Shown one piece after another: positions 1-6,189 of a stretch of DNA of 11,712 nucleotides. This DNA is from Nitrospirota bacterium (GTDB lineage: Bacteria; UBA2233). Both the position numbers and the translations under genes were made by a program. The DNA lies in assembly GCA_011620345.1 (NCBI GenBank), contig WOZJ01000016.1, forward strand, positions 23,431-35,142. Direction: 5' to 3'. Each line of letters begins with the position of its first letter. Positions within the stretch are counted from its first letter, which is position 1. The notes beneath the pieces are model-generated. The model was not told the origin of the DNA. It saw nothing but the letters and a program-made list of their open reading frames with translations, and searched no databases.

Positions 1-1
1 G

Positions 2-85
2 GCCCCCTACGGAACGGAGACGCCTTCAGCCCCGAGTGAGGAGCCAAGCCAGCCGGACGGAACGACGCAAGCCCCTATGCCTTAA
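2..85 (+). CDS. 3' end of an unidentified upstream gene (partial)
   Basis: One frame is open from the window edge to a TAA at 83-85. It encodes 27 residues rich in Pro, Ser, Thr and Glu (for example SAPSEEPSQP and TTQAPMP just before the stop), which looks like a disordered C-terminal tail. No domain is visible, so no function can be given. A competing frame starting at base 3 stays open to a TGA at 111-113 and would overlap the next ATG as ATGA. It encodes a very Arg-rich, irregular peptide and I consider it less likely. Only the presence of an ending gene is suggested; its identity cannot be recovered here. Confidence 0.35.
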   Translation, partial: APYGTETPSAPSEEPSQPDGTTQAPMP

Positions 86-109
86 GGGCCAGGGCAAAAG
101 GACTACTGC

Positions 110-262
110 ATGATTGGCGAATGGGTTATCACCCTGTGGGAAGACTTTTTAAAGCTGATGATCGACGTTCTTGACGTACCAGGGATTGGGGATGCGTTAA
201 CGAGCGCGAGCGTGGGAACGCTTGATTCGCTGGCAACCATCCTGTCGGTCCTTCCCGGATAG
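110..262 (+). CDS. Small hypothetical protein, 50 aa
   Basis: ATG at 110 is preceded by AAAAGGA (96-102), a good ribosome binding site with a 7-nt spacer, and the frame ends with TAG at 260-262. The product has 50 residues. The first half is amphipathic and hydrophobic with two Trp (around WVITLWEDFLKLMIDVLDV, residues 5-23). It is followed by a Gly/Ser/Thr/Ala stretch and a hydrophobic end (LATILSVLPG). No signal peptide, metal motif or known domain is recognised. About 60% of third codon positions are G or C by eye, similar to neighbouring genes, which mildly supports coding. It begins 24 nt after the previous stop, in the same frame, and ends 21 nt before the tRNA. It could be a real small membrane-associated or helical protein, or a chance ORF with a lucky ribosome site. 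I give no function. Confidence 0.42.
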   Translation: MIGEWVITLWEDFLKLMIDVLDVPGIGDALTSASVGTLDSLATILSVLPG

Positions 263-283
263 GGGGGTGTTGGCAGGTCGGTT

Positions 284-360
284 GGCGGTGTAGCTCAGTT
301 GGTCAGAGCACGCGGCTCATATCCGCGCTGTCCGGGGTTCGAATCCCTGCACCGCCACCA
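284..360 (+). tRNA. tRNA with CAU anticodon, probably elongator tRNA-Met
   Basis: A full cloverleaf can be folded. The acceptor stem GGCGGTG (284-290) pairs with CACCGCC. The D arm is GCTC/GAGC. The anticodon stem is CGCGG (311-315) with CCGCG (323-327) around the loop CTCATAT, giving anticodon CAT at 318-320. The T arm is CGGGG-TTCGAAT-CCCTG. The discriminator is A and the 3' CCA is encoded (358-360). CAU can mean initiator Met, elongator Met or Ile2 (lysidine-modified). The paired first acceptor base pair G1-C72 and a D/anticodon region without the initiator GGG/CCC run argue against initiator. The GGCGGTG acceptor resembles elongator tRNA-Met genes more than the GC-run acceptor of Ile2. 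Position 38 is U, where A is usual. tilS, whose enzyme modifies tRNA-Ile2(CAU), starts immediately downstream, so Ile2 stays the alternative. Confidence 0.95.
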
Positions 361-377
361 TGGTTCTTTAGGATGCG

Positions 378-1892
378 ATGGTGGATGCTTCCAAAAAAGC
401 GGCCCTTTTCCTCGAATGCCTTTCTGGTAGGCGAGGAGGGCCGCTTGCTTTTCTTGAACGTGAAATCTTGACGGTATTGCAGTCCCAAAGCGTAATCTTT
501 GGGGCGAGCCGTCTTTTTGTCGGCTGTTCCGGTGGGGTCGATTCTACGGTTCTGCTTTTTTGCCTCTCCAGGCTCGCTCCGATGCTGAACGCCCCCCTGG
601 GGGTTCTTCACGTCAACCACCGTATGCGTCCAGAGGCCACTCTAGAGGAGCGCTTTACAAGGAACATTGCAAAAGGCCTCAGAATCCCATGGCGGGGGCT
701 CGAGCGTCTCGTCCCTTTGCTTCCAGGGCAAAGCCAGGAAGCCGCCTTGAGGGACCTCCGCTATGCATTCTTCGGGCATGTCCTTAAGCAGGTTCCGGGT
801 TCCATGCTCGCTCTTGGCCATCATTTGGACGACAGGATTGAAACGTTCCTAATGTTTTTTTTGAGAGGTTCCGGTACCCGCGGTCTTTCCTCGCTTCGTG
901 CAAAACGAGGAGATGAAATCGTCCGGCCATTGATCGAAACGCCAAGATCGGCTATCGAAGCCTACGCCAACGAAATGGGCCTGCCGTTTTTTGAGGACGC
1001 GACGAACAGGAACGAAGCTTACGTAAGAAATCGGATTCGAGCGCGCGTCCTGCCCGCACTCATGCAGGCGTACCCTGGCCTTTATTCTGCTGCCAAGAAG
1101 AGCTTTCGGCTGCTCGAGGCCGAAGCGGATTGGATGGAAGCCCACGCGAAAGAGTTGTTTGGCCGGAGCCTTGTCAGCGCTTCGAGAGATGAAGCGGTGT
1201 TGCAAACGGCCGAGCTTGTCCGAGCCCCCGAATCTCTTGTAGAACACGCGCTCTTTTTGCTGATCGAGGCGCTCTTTGGGTTTCGGTCAAACCTTAAGAC
1301 GCTCATTGGGCTTGTCCAAAGGCTGAAAGAGGGCAAGACGTTTTGTCTTCATTTCGATCAAAGATTGGATGCCTACGGGTTTTATGGTAAGCTTGTTCTG
1401 AGAGAAAGGGTCGCAAAGAGGACAAAAGCGCTCTCATGGGCCTACAAAGTATTCCGCGAGGGAGTTGTGAATTGCCCCGAAGCGGGCATCCAGCTTGAAG
1501 TTTGTGAGCGCAGCGCAAACAAGGCGGAGCGGGAGGGCGAAGTGCCGCATAACCCGTGGATAGCGTACCTTGATAGCCGCCAGATTGTTTTTCCACTTCT
1601 TTTGAGGCCCGCAAGGTTCGGTGACCGATTGAAGCCCCTTGGAATGGGCGGACATAGCAAAAAAATCAAGGAGGTTTTCCGGGATTACCGGCTCGACCCG
1701 GAAGCGCGCTGGACAACGCCCGTCCTGGAAATCCAGGGCGAGATCGTCTGGGTGATCGGCCTCAAGCGGGCCGAAGCGTTTAAGGTTCTCCCCGAAACCC
1801 AGGCCGTTCTGGAAATCCATGCAAGGCCTGTCCCGGACGGCGATATGGACATGGGTAACCCACCTCCTATTCAGTCAAGGGAGACGCGTTGA
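378..1892 (+). CDS. tilS: tRNA(Ile)-lysidine synthase TilS
   Basis: TilS uses ATP and lysine to convert C34 of tRNA-Ile2(CAU) to lysidine, switching the codon read from AUG to AUA; it is cytoplasmic and essential in most bacteria. The frame encodes 504 residues. The PP-loop SGGVDST is at 51-57, HVNHRMR at about 78-84, HHLDDRIET at about 148-156, and DATN followed by RNRIR at about 207-221. A TilS C-terminal domain follows at about 408-470 (RPARFGDRLKPLG and VIGLKRAEAF), so it is the long form. It ends in a 4-nt TTGA overlap with ftsH. The start is uncertain. ATG 378 has only a weak AGGA before it and puts the PP-loop unusually far in (residue 51), and the first 30 codons cover a terminator-like hairpin. 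TTG 468 would place the PP-loop near residue 21, typical of the family, but lacks a ribosome site. Function is secure; the N-terminus is not. Confidence 0.93.
   Translation: MVDASKKAALFLECLSGRRGGPLAFLEREILTVLQSQSVIFGASRLFVGCSGGVDSTVLLFCLSRLAPMLNAPLGVLHVNHRMRPEATLEERFTRNIAKGLRIPWRGLERLVPLLPGQSQEAALRDLRYAFFGHVLKQVPGSMLALGHHLDDRIETFLMFFLRGSGTRGLSSLRAKRGDEIVRPLIETPRSAIEAYANEMGLPFFEDATNRNEAYVRNRIRARVLPALMQAYPGLYSAAKKSFRLLEAEADWMEAHAKELFGRSLVSASRDEAVLQTAELVRAPESLVEHALFLLIEALFGFRSNLKTLIGLVQRLKEGKTFCLHFDQRLDAYGFYGKLVLRERVAKRTKALSWAYKVFREGVVNCPEAGIQLEVCERSANKAEREGEVPHNPWIAYLDSRQIVFPLLLRPARFGDRLKPLGMGGHSKKIKEVFRDYRLDPEARWTTPVLEIQGEIVWVIGLKRAEAFKVLPETQAVLEIHARPVPDGDMDMGNPPPIQSRETR
393..455. terminator. 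Strong bidirectional terminator-like hairpin after the tRNA, inside the tilS 5' frame
   Basis: AAGCGGCCCT (397-406) pairs perfectly with AGGGCCGCTT (437-446). After a 3-nt left bulge (TTT, 407-409), CCTCG (410-414) pairs with CGAGG (432-436), giving 15 pairs around a 17-nt loop. Six A precede the stem (393-398) and GCTTTTCTT follows it (447-455), so it has Rho-independent terminator form on both strands, cleaner on the minus strand. It starts about 33 nt past the tRNA 3' end, a natural place to end the tRNA transcript. It lies within the longest tilS frame, and its right arm contains GAGGAGGG, a ribosome-site-like sequence with no start in the tilS frame at proper spacing. An mRNA structure limiting tilS expression is the alternative to termination. 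Confidence 0.6.
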
Positions 1893-3715
1893 CCAAGTTT
1901 TCCAAAAACATTGCTTTGGTGCTGCTTGTCGTTCTAAGCCTTCTTGTGTTTGTGAACTTGACAGAACAGGTTTCGCACACAAAAAAAGCGCTGACGTTTA
2001 GCGAATTTCTCGATCGTCTCGACAAAGGGGAGGTCGAGAGCGTCGTCATCGAAGGCCAGGCCCTTTCCGGGAAGCTCAAGGGGGAGGCCACATTCCAGGC
2101 CTACGCCCCTCAGGGCTATGATCTCGTTCCTAACCTAAGGGCCAAGGGTGTGCAGATCGAGGTGAAGCCTGACGGGCATTCGCCATGGTACATCACGTTA
2201 CTGGGTTCTTGGCTGCCCATTCTCTTGTTGATCGGGGTATGGTACTTCTTCATGCGCCAGATGCAGGTAGGCGGATCAAAGGCGTTGAGCTTTGGCAAGA
2301 GCAAGGCAAACGTCATGATGGAGAACCGGATCAAAGTTCGCTTTAAAGACGTCGCGGGCATTGAAGAGGCAAAAGCCGACCTCCAAGAGATCGTAGATTT
2401 TCTGAAAGACCCCAAGCGCTTCACAACGCTGGGAGGGCGCCTGCCTAAAGGAATCTTGCTTGTGGGCGCCCCCGGCACGGGCAAGACGCTCCTTGCCAAG
2501 GCGATCGCGGGAGAGGCGAACGTCCCGTTTCTTAGCATTTCGGGCTCGGATTTTGTCGAGATGTTCGTCGGTGTCGGTGCAGCCAGGGTTAGGGATTTGT
2601 TCACCCAGGCAAAGAAGCTTGCCCCTAGCCTTGTGTTCATCGACGAAATCGACGCCGTAGGGCGTCATCGTGGGGCCGGGCTAGGAGGTGGCCACGATGA
2701 GCGTGAGCAAACACTCAACCAGCTTTTGGTCGAAATGGACGGTTTCGAGCCAAACGAGGGCGTTATTTTGATTGCCGCCACGAACAGGCCGGACGTGTTA
2801 GACCCCGCGCTCTTGAGGCCAGGGAGGTTCGATAGGCATATCGTCGTGCCCAAGCCGGACATTAAGGGCAGGGAAGGAATCTTGAGGGTTCACATCCAAC
2901 GAATTGTGTACGATACGGAGGTCGATGTCGGGGTCCTGGCAAGAGGCACACCCGGCTTTGCCGGGGCCGACTTGGAAAACATGGTGAACGAAGCCGCGCT
3001 CATCGCCGCCAGGAAGGGGAAACTCAAAGTAACGATGGAGGATTTCGAGGAGGCCAAGGACAAGATCTATATGGGCGCCGAGCGGAAAAGCCTCGTCATC
3101 CCGGAAAAAGAGCGGAAGCACACGGCCTACCACGAGGCTGGCCACACGCTTGTCGCCAAGCTTACGCCTGCTTCGGACCCTGTCCACAAGGTTTCGATCA
3201 TACCCAGGGGAATGGCGCTGGGGATTACCCAGCAGCTCCCCGAAGGGGACACCTTTTCCAAAACAAAAGAGGACCTACTATCCCATATATGCGTTCTTCT
3301 AGGCGGACGGATCGCCGAGGAGATGATTTTCCAGACGCTTTCGACCGGGGCGAGCAGCGACCTAGAGCGGGTTACGGATGTCGCCCGAAGCATGGTGTGT
3401 AAGTGGGGGATGAGCGAGCGTCTCGGTCCGTTGACCTACGGTGAGAAAGAGGAAGAGGTCTTTTTAGGCCGGGAGATTACAAGGCACATTACCTATTCCG
3501 AGCTGACCGCAAGGGAAATCGACCGAGAAATCCGCTTGATCGTGGACGATTGCTATTCGAGGGCAAAAACGCTGATCACGGACAACCTGCACGTCCTAAA
3601 GAGGATCGCCTCTGAATTGCTGGAAAAAGAAACGCTTGATTCGAAGGATATTGATCGAATCCTCGAGGAGTGCAGGGCCATTGCATCCGACCGAACCCCA
3701 GGGGTTCTCGGCTAA
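1889..3715 (+). CDS. ftsH: ATP-dependent zinc metalloprotease FtsH
   Basis: FtsH is a hexameric inner-membrane AAA+ protease that extracts and degrades misfolded membrane proteins and some regulators. The 608-residue product has a first membrane segment at about 8-24, a periplasmic part, and a second segment at about 103-122. The AAA module follows: Walker A GAPGTGKT (193-200), pore loop MFVGVG (225-230), Walker B with IDEID (251-255), and the second region of homology with [20 protein letters not shown] (297-316). The M41 zinc protease has HEAGH at 415-419 and a third ligand at D491 (SSDLERVT). All catalytic residues are present and the length is normal. The start is TTG, chosen because GGGAG lies just upstream and the codon overlaps the tilS stop as TTGA; the N-terminus then matches the family. 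The C-terminal end overlaps the likely folP start. Expression is probably coupled to tilS. Confidence 0.97.
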   Translation: MTKFSKNIALVLLVVLSLLVFVNLTEQVSHTKKALTFSEFLDRLDKGEVESVVIEGQALSGKLKGEATFQAYAPQGYDLVPNLRAKGVQIEVKPDGHSPWYITLLGSWLPILLLIGVWYFFMRQMQVGGSKALSFGKSKANVMMENRIKVRFKDVAGIEEAKADLQEIVDFLKDPKRFTTLGGRLPKGILLVGAPGTGKTLLAKAIAGEANVPFLSISGSDFVEMFVGVGAARVRDLFTQAKKLAPSLVFIDEIDAVGRHRGAGLGGGHDEREQTLNQLLVEMDGFEPNEGVILIAATNRPDVLDPALLRPGRFDRHIVVPKPDIKGREGILRVHIQRIVYDTEVDVGVLARGTPGFAGADLENMVNEAALIAARKGKLKVTMEDFEEAKDKIYMGAERKSLVIPEKERKHTAYHEAGHTLVAKLTPASDPVHKVSIIPRGMALGITQQLPEGDTFSKTKEDLLSHICVLLGGRIAEEMIFQTLSTGASSDLERVTDVARSMVCKWGMSERLGPLTYGEKEEEVFLGREITRHITYSELTAREIDREIRLIVDDCYSRAKTLITDNLHVLKRIASELLEKETLDSKDIDRILEECRAIASDRTPGVLG

Positions 3716-4568
3716 CCCTAACCCGCTTGTCTCGTTGTCAGGGCGTTTTTGCTCAAGCGCCAAGCTGTCGCTGGTGATGGGCATTCTCAACGTTACGCCA
3801 GACTCCTTCTCGGACGGGGGGAGGTTTTTGGATCCAAGCAGGGCCGTTGACCATGCCTTTCGGCTTTTAGAAGAAGGGGCGGATATCTTAGACATCGGGG
3901 CAGAATCCACCCGGCCTGGTGCTAAGCCTGTTTCTGAACATGAAGAGTTGAAAAGGCTTCTTCCCGTCCTTGAGGGGCTCCAAAAATCCGCTTTTCCGTT
4001 GCCCATCAGCGTGGATACGACGAAGGCGCGCGTCGCCCTCGAGGCTATTGAAAGAGGGGCCTCGCTTGTCAACGACGTTTCTGCGTTACGCTGGGATCCT
4101 TCTATGGGAAGGGCGCTGGCGAAATCCAACGCTTTTGTGATCTTGATGCATGCCCAGGCGGTGCCGGGGCGAATGCAAACGCTGGCTTGCTACCACAATA
4201 TTACCCGCACTGTGTACCATTTTTTGCACAACCGCATAGCTTATGCCGTGGCGCTGGGCATTCCAAAAGAACGTCTTCTCGTCGATCCGGGCATAGGGTT
4301 TGGCAAGCTACCCATGGACAACCTGACGCTCCTTCGAGAGCTAGGCCAACTTGGCCCGCTGAAAGCCCCTATCGTTGTCGGGGTAAGCCGAAAACGCTTT
4401 TTGGATGCTTTCGCTCTGAAGCCCGTTTCCGAGGAAGAAAAAGACCGCTTGAGCGTCCTTGCGGGCATCAACGCCCTGCAAAACGGCGCAAGCGTGTTAA
4501 GGACGCACAACGTCGGACAGACGGCCCAAGCAACCCGTCTTTGGAAGGCGCTGTCATGTTCGGCTTGA
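3681..4568 (+). CDS. folP: Dihydropteroate synthase
   Basis: DHPS condenses p-aminobenzoate with dihydropterin pyrophosphate to form dihydropteroate in folate synthesis; it is the sulfonamide target. With the start chosen here (295 aa) the motifs are MGILNVTPDSFSDGG (33-47), DIGAESTRPGA (71-81), ISVDTTKA (109-116), NDVSA (131-135), LMHAQ (155-159), VDPGIGFGK (201-209), GVSRKRF (234-240), and RTHNV (274-278), where the usual RxHDV aspartate is Asn but the phosphate-binding Arg and His are kept. The frame is open back into ftsH. I chose TTG 3681 because GAGGAG (3665-3670) sits 10 nt upstream; it overlaps ftsH by 35 nt. TTG 3735 would give an N-terminus closer to E. coli length but has no ribosome site, and TTG 3636 or 3651 would overlap ftsH more. 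The gene overlaps cdaA by 13 nt. Confidence 0.95.
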   Translation: MHPTEPQGFSANPNPLVSLSGRFCSSAKLSLVMGILNVTPDSFSDGGRFLDPSRAVDHAFRLLEEGADILDIGAESTRPGAKPVSEHEELKRLLPVLEGLQKSAFPLPISVDTTKARVALEAIERGASLVNDVSALRWDPSMGRALAKSNAFVILMHAQAVPGRMQTLACYHNITRTVYHFLHNRIAYAVALGIPKERLLVDPGIGFGKLPMDNLTLLRELGQLGPLKAPIVVGVSRKRFLDAFALKPVSEEEKDRLSVLAGINALQNGASVLRTHNVGQTAQATRLWKALSCSA

Positions 4569-5371
4569 GTCTTCCCGACATCCTGGACATCGGCATCGTC
4601 GCGTTCTTGATCTATCAGGTTCTCAACATGATCAAGGGGACGAAGGCCGTCCAGATGCTTATGGGGCTCGTCTTCCTTTTTATTCTATACTACATCTCTC
4701 AGATTTTAAGGCTGCCCACGCTCAACTGGGTCTTAGACGATGTCCTTAGGTCGCTTATCCTCATTATAATCGTTTTGTTCCAGAACGATATCCGCAAGCT
4801 CCTCATGAGCGTCGGGACGAACCCGTTCTTTGGGGAGATGAGCCAAACCGAGGAAAGCAAGGTAATCGAGGAGGCCGTGGTTGCTTGCCAGATTCTGGCC
4901 GCAAGAAGGATCGGGGCGTTAATAGTATTTCAGCGCAACGTTGGGCTTAAAACCTATGTCGATACGGGGACCGTCTTGGATGCAAGGCTTTCTAAAGAGC
5001 TCTTGCAGGCTATTTTTGTCACCAGTTCCCCTTTGCATGACGGGGCGCTGATTGTCCAGCATGGCCGTGCCAAGTCTGCCGGATGCCTTCTTCCGCTGAG
5101 CATGAACCCCTTGCTTAGCAGGACACTTGGAACGAGGCACCGTGCTGGCCTTGGCGTTACCGAGGAGACAGATGCCGTCGTCCTCGTTGTCAGCGAGGAG
5201 CGTGGGTCTGTCTCGTTGGCCGTGGACGGGCAGCTTTACTTGGACCTCGAGCCCATCGAAATCCAGGATCGCCTTAGGGGGCTGCTCGAGGTTTCGAGTA
5301 CAAGAGCGCGCTACATCGAATGGATCGTTAGGAATTTGAAGGCATGGAAGCAGGCTTTTTCCGTCCCCTAA
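4556..5371 (+). CDS. cdaA: Diadenylate cyclase CdaA (DacA)
   Basis: CdaA joins two ATP into the second messenger c-di-AMP, which controls potassium and osmolyte transport and is needed for wall integrity. The 271-residue product has about three hydrophobic segments (about 9-24, 31-51 and 64-76), then a linker and the DAC domain. The catalytic DGA motif is in SSPLHDGALIV (DGA 162-164) and the RHR motif in GTRHRAGLG (RHR 194-196). TGTVLDARLSKELLQAIF also fits the family. The length matches B. subtilis CdaA (about 273 aa). The start ATG 4556 is preceded by GGAAGG (4543-4548) with a 7-nt spacer, and the protein begins exactly as the family does. The same frame is open 369 nt further upstream inside folP, but that extension is not DAC-like. 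It overlaps folP by 13 nt and cdaR by 28 nt. The cdaA-cdaR-glmM order is the classical one and supports the call. Confidence 0.97.
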   Translation: MFGLSLPDILDIGIVAFLIYQVLNMIKGTKAVQMLMGLVFLFILYYISQILRLPTLNWVLDDVLRSLILIIIVLFQNDIRKLLMSVGTNPFFGEMSQTEESKVIEEAVVACQILAARRIGALIVFQRNVGLKTYVDTGTVLDARLSKELLQAIFVTSSPLHDGALIVQHGRAKSAGCLLPLSMNPLLSRTLGTRHRAGLGVTEETDAVVLVVSEERGSVSLAVDGQLYLDLEPIEIQDRLRGLLEVSSTRARYIEWIVRNLKAWKQAFSVP

Positions 5372-6045
5372 GGGGAAAGGCGGCCCTCAAGATCTTGTCG
5401 CTCGTGCTCGCGTTTGCCCTTTGGCTTTTCGTGACGGGCGAGAAGGAGGATGAGGTAATCCTTCATGTTCCCATCAAAATCTTGAACATGCCCCAGCATC
5501 TTGCGATGCTGGATGAACCGCCAAAGGCCGTTCAGGTTCGCTTTGCAGGGTCTCGCTCGTTCTTCCCCTTCCTGTTTCGAGAAGACCTCCAGATCAAGGT
5601 GGATGGGTCGAGCCTGAAACCCGGAAAGAACACGCTCGATTTGCGCTACGCGGACATCAACCTCTCGAGGGGAATTGCCGTGAAGGCGATTGACCCGGAG
5701 AAGGTTACGGTGGTGCTCGATGAGCGCATCGAGCGGAGCGTTCGGGTAGTTCCCGAGCTGGGTGGTCTTCCAAGAGGCTCTTCTTTGAAGGTTGTCGATA
5801 TTTCCCCGCCCATCGTGCGGTTGTCCGGGCCCAAAAGTTTGGTAGGAAAAGTATCGATTGTTCACACGCAGCCTATCGAGCCGGCGATGAGCGAGACTGC
5901 AGGAGAGGTTGTTATCAAGGCTTTCCCGCTGGATACGGACCGGCTTCCCCCGGGTGTTGCCGTGACGCCTGAGGGTGTGACGGTTCGGCTGATCTACGGG
6001 GAGCCCACGCGGAACGATGGGGAACCTGCCCCTAAGACCTCCTAG
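5344..6045 (+). CDS. cdaR: CdaA regulator CdaR, YbbR-domain membrane protein
   Basis: CdaR is a single-pass membrane protein with extracytoplasmic YbbR domains that binds CdaA and tunes c-di-AMP synthesis in Firmicutes. The 233-residue product has a short basic cytoplasmic N-terminus (PLRGKAALK), one membrane segment at about 14-31, and then beta-rich extracytoplasmic sequence. Two YbbR-like repeats are visible by eye: about 36-115, ending in a VTVVLDERIERSV-type strand, and about 116-224, ending in VTPEGVTVRLIYG. This is short compared with B. subtilis CdaR, which has four YbbR domains, but short forms are common outside Firmicutes. ATG 5344 lies within the last codons of cdaA, with AGGA about 10 nt upstream, so translation is probably coupled. 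The family is weakly conserved in sequence; the assignment rests on the topology, the repeat pattern and the position between cdaA and glmM. Confidence 0.9.
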   Translation: MEAGFFRPLRGKAALKILSLVLAFALWLFVTGEKEDEVILHVPIKILNMPQHLAMLDEPPKAVQVRFAGSRSFFPFLFREDLQIKVDGSSLKPGKNTLDLRYADINLSRGIAVKAIDPEKVTVVLDERIERSVRVVPELGGLPRGSSLKVVDISPPIVRLSGPKSLVGKVSIVHTQPIEPAMSETAGEVVIKAFPLDTDRLPPGVAVTPEGVTVRLIYGEPTRNDGEPAPKTS

Positions 6046-6087
6046 GCTTGCTCGCTCGAGAAAACCCTAAACCGGCCATTTTCTACC

Positions 6088-6116
6088 TTTACCCACTCCC
6101 ATGGAACGGCTATAAT
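6088..6116 (+). promoter_or_regulatory. Sigma70-type promoter for glmM and downstream genes
   Basis: TTTACC (6088-6093, 4 of 6 to TTGACA) and TATAAT (6111-6116, 6 of 6) are separated by exactly 17 nt. They lie in the only sizeable intergenic gap of the gene block (6046-6189). Transcription would begin near 6122-6124, leaving a leader of about 67 nt before the glmM ATG. No terminator hairpin is visible after cdaR, so glmM could be transcribed both by read-through and from this promoter. The assignment is from consensus match and location only. Confidence 0.65.
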
Positions 6117-6125
6117 GCCTTCGAT

Positions 6126-6138
6126 GGCTTCAGAAGCC
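6126..6138. repeat. Perfect 13-nt inverted repeat near the predicted glmM transcript start
   Basis: GGCTTCAGAAGCC reads as two 6-nt arms around a central A, or as a 5-bp stem with a CAG loop in RNA. It lies about 10 nt after the TATAAT box, at or just past the predicted transcription start. It could be an operator half-site pair or a 5' stabilising stem on the glmM leader. A sequence this short may also be chance. No known operator family is recognised. Confidence 0.25.
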
Positions 6139-6189
6139 GCCTACGTTAGCTAATCTGCGTCACGTGTTTGAATTTAAGGGGTCGGTACG

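Noticed and set aside
303-620. 105-codon minus-strand frame across the tRNA and tilS start
   Set aside because: Its C-terminal part (GAGIRTPDSADMSRVL) is the familiar spurious translation of an antisense tRNA gene, and it lies opposite tilS.
4187-4555. N-terminal extension of cdaA by 123 codons
   Set aside because: The frame is open but lies within folP, encodes Arg/Pro-rich sequence unlike diadenylate cyclases, and ATG 4556 has a proper ribosome site and a family-typical N-terminus.
4765-4770. TATAAT within the cdaA membrane region
   Set aside because: It lies in codons for Ile-rich membrane sequence with no -35 partner and no gene start downstream at a sensible distance.
6046-6087. Terminator after cdaR
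   Set aside because: No stem with a T run could be found between the cdaR stop and the predicted promoter.
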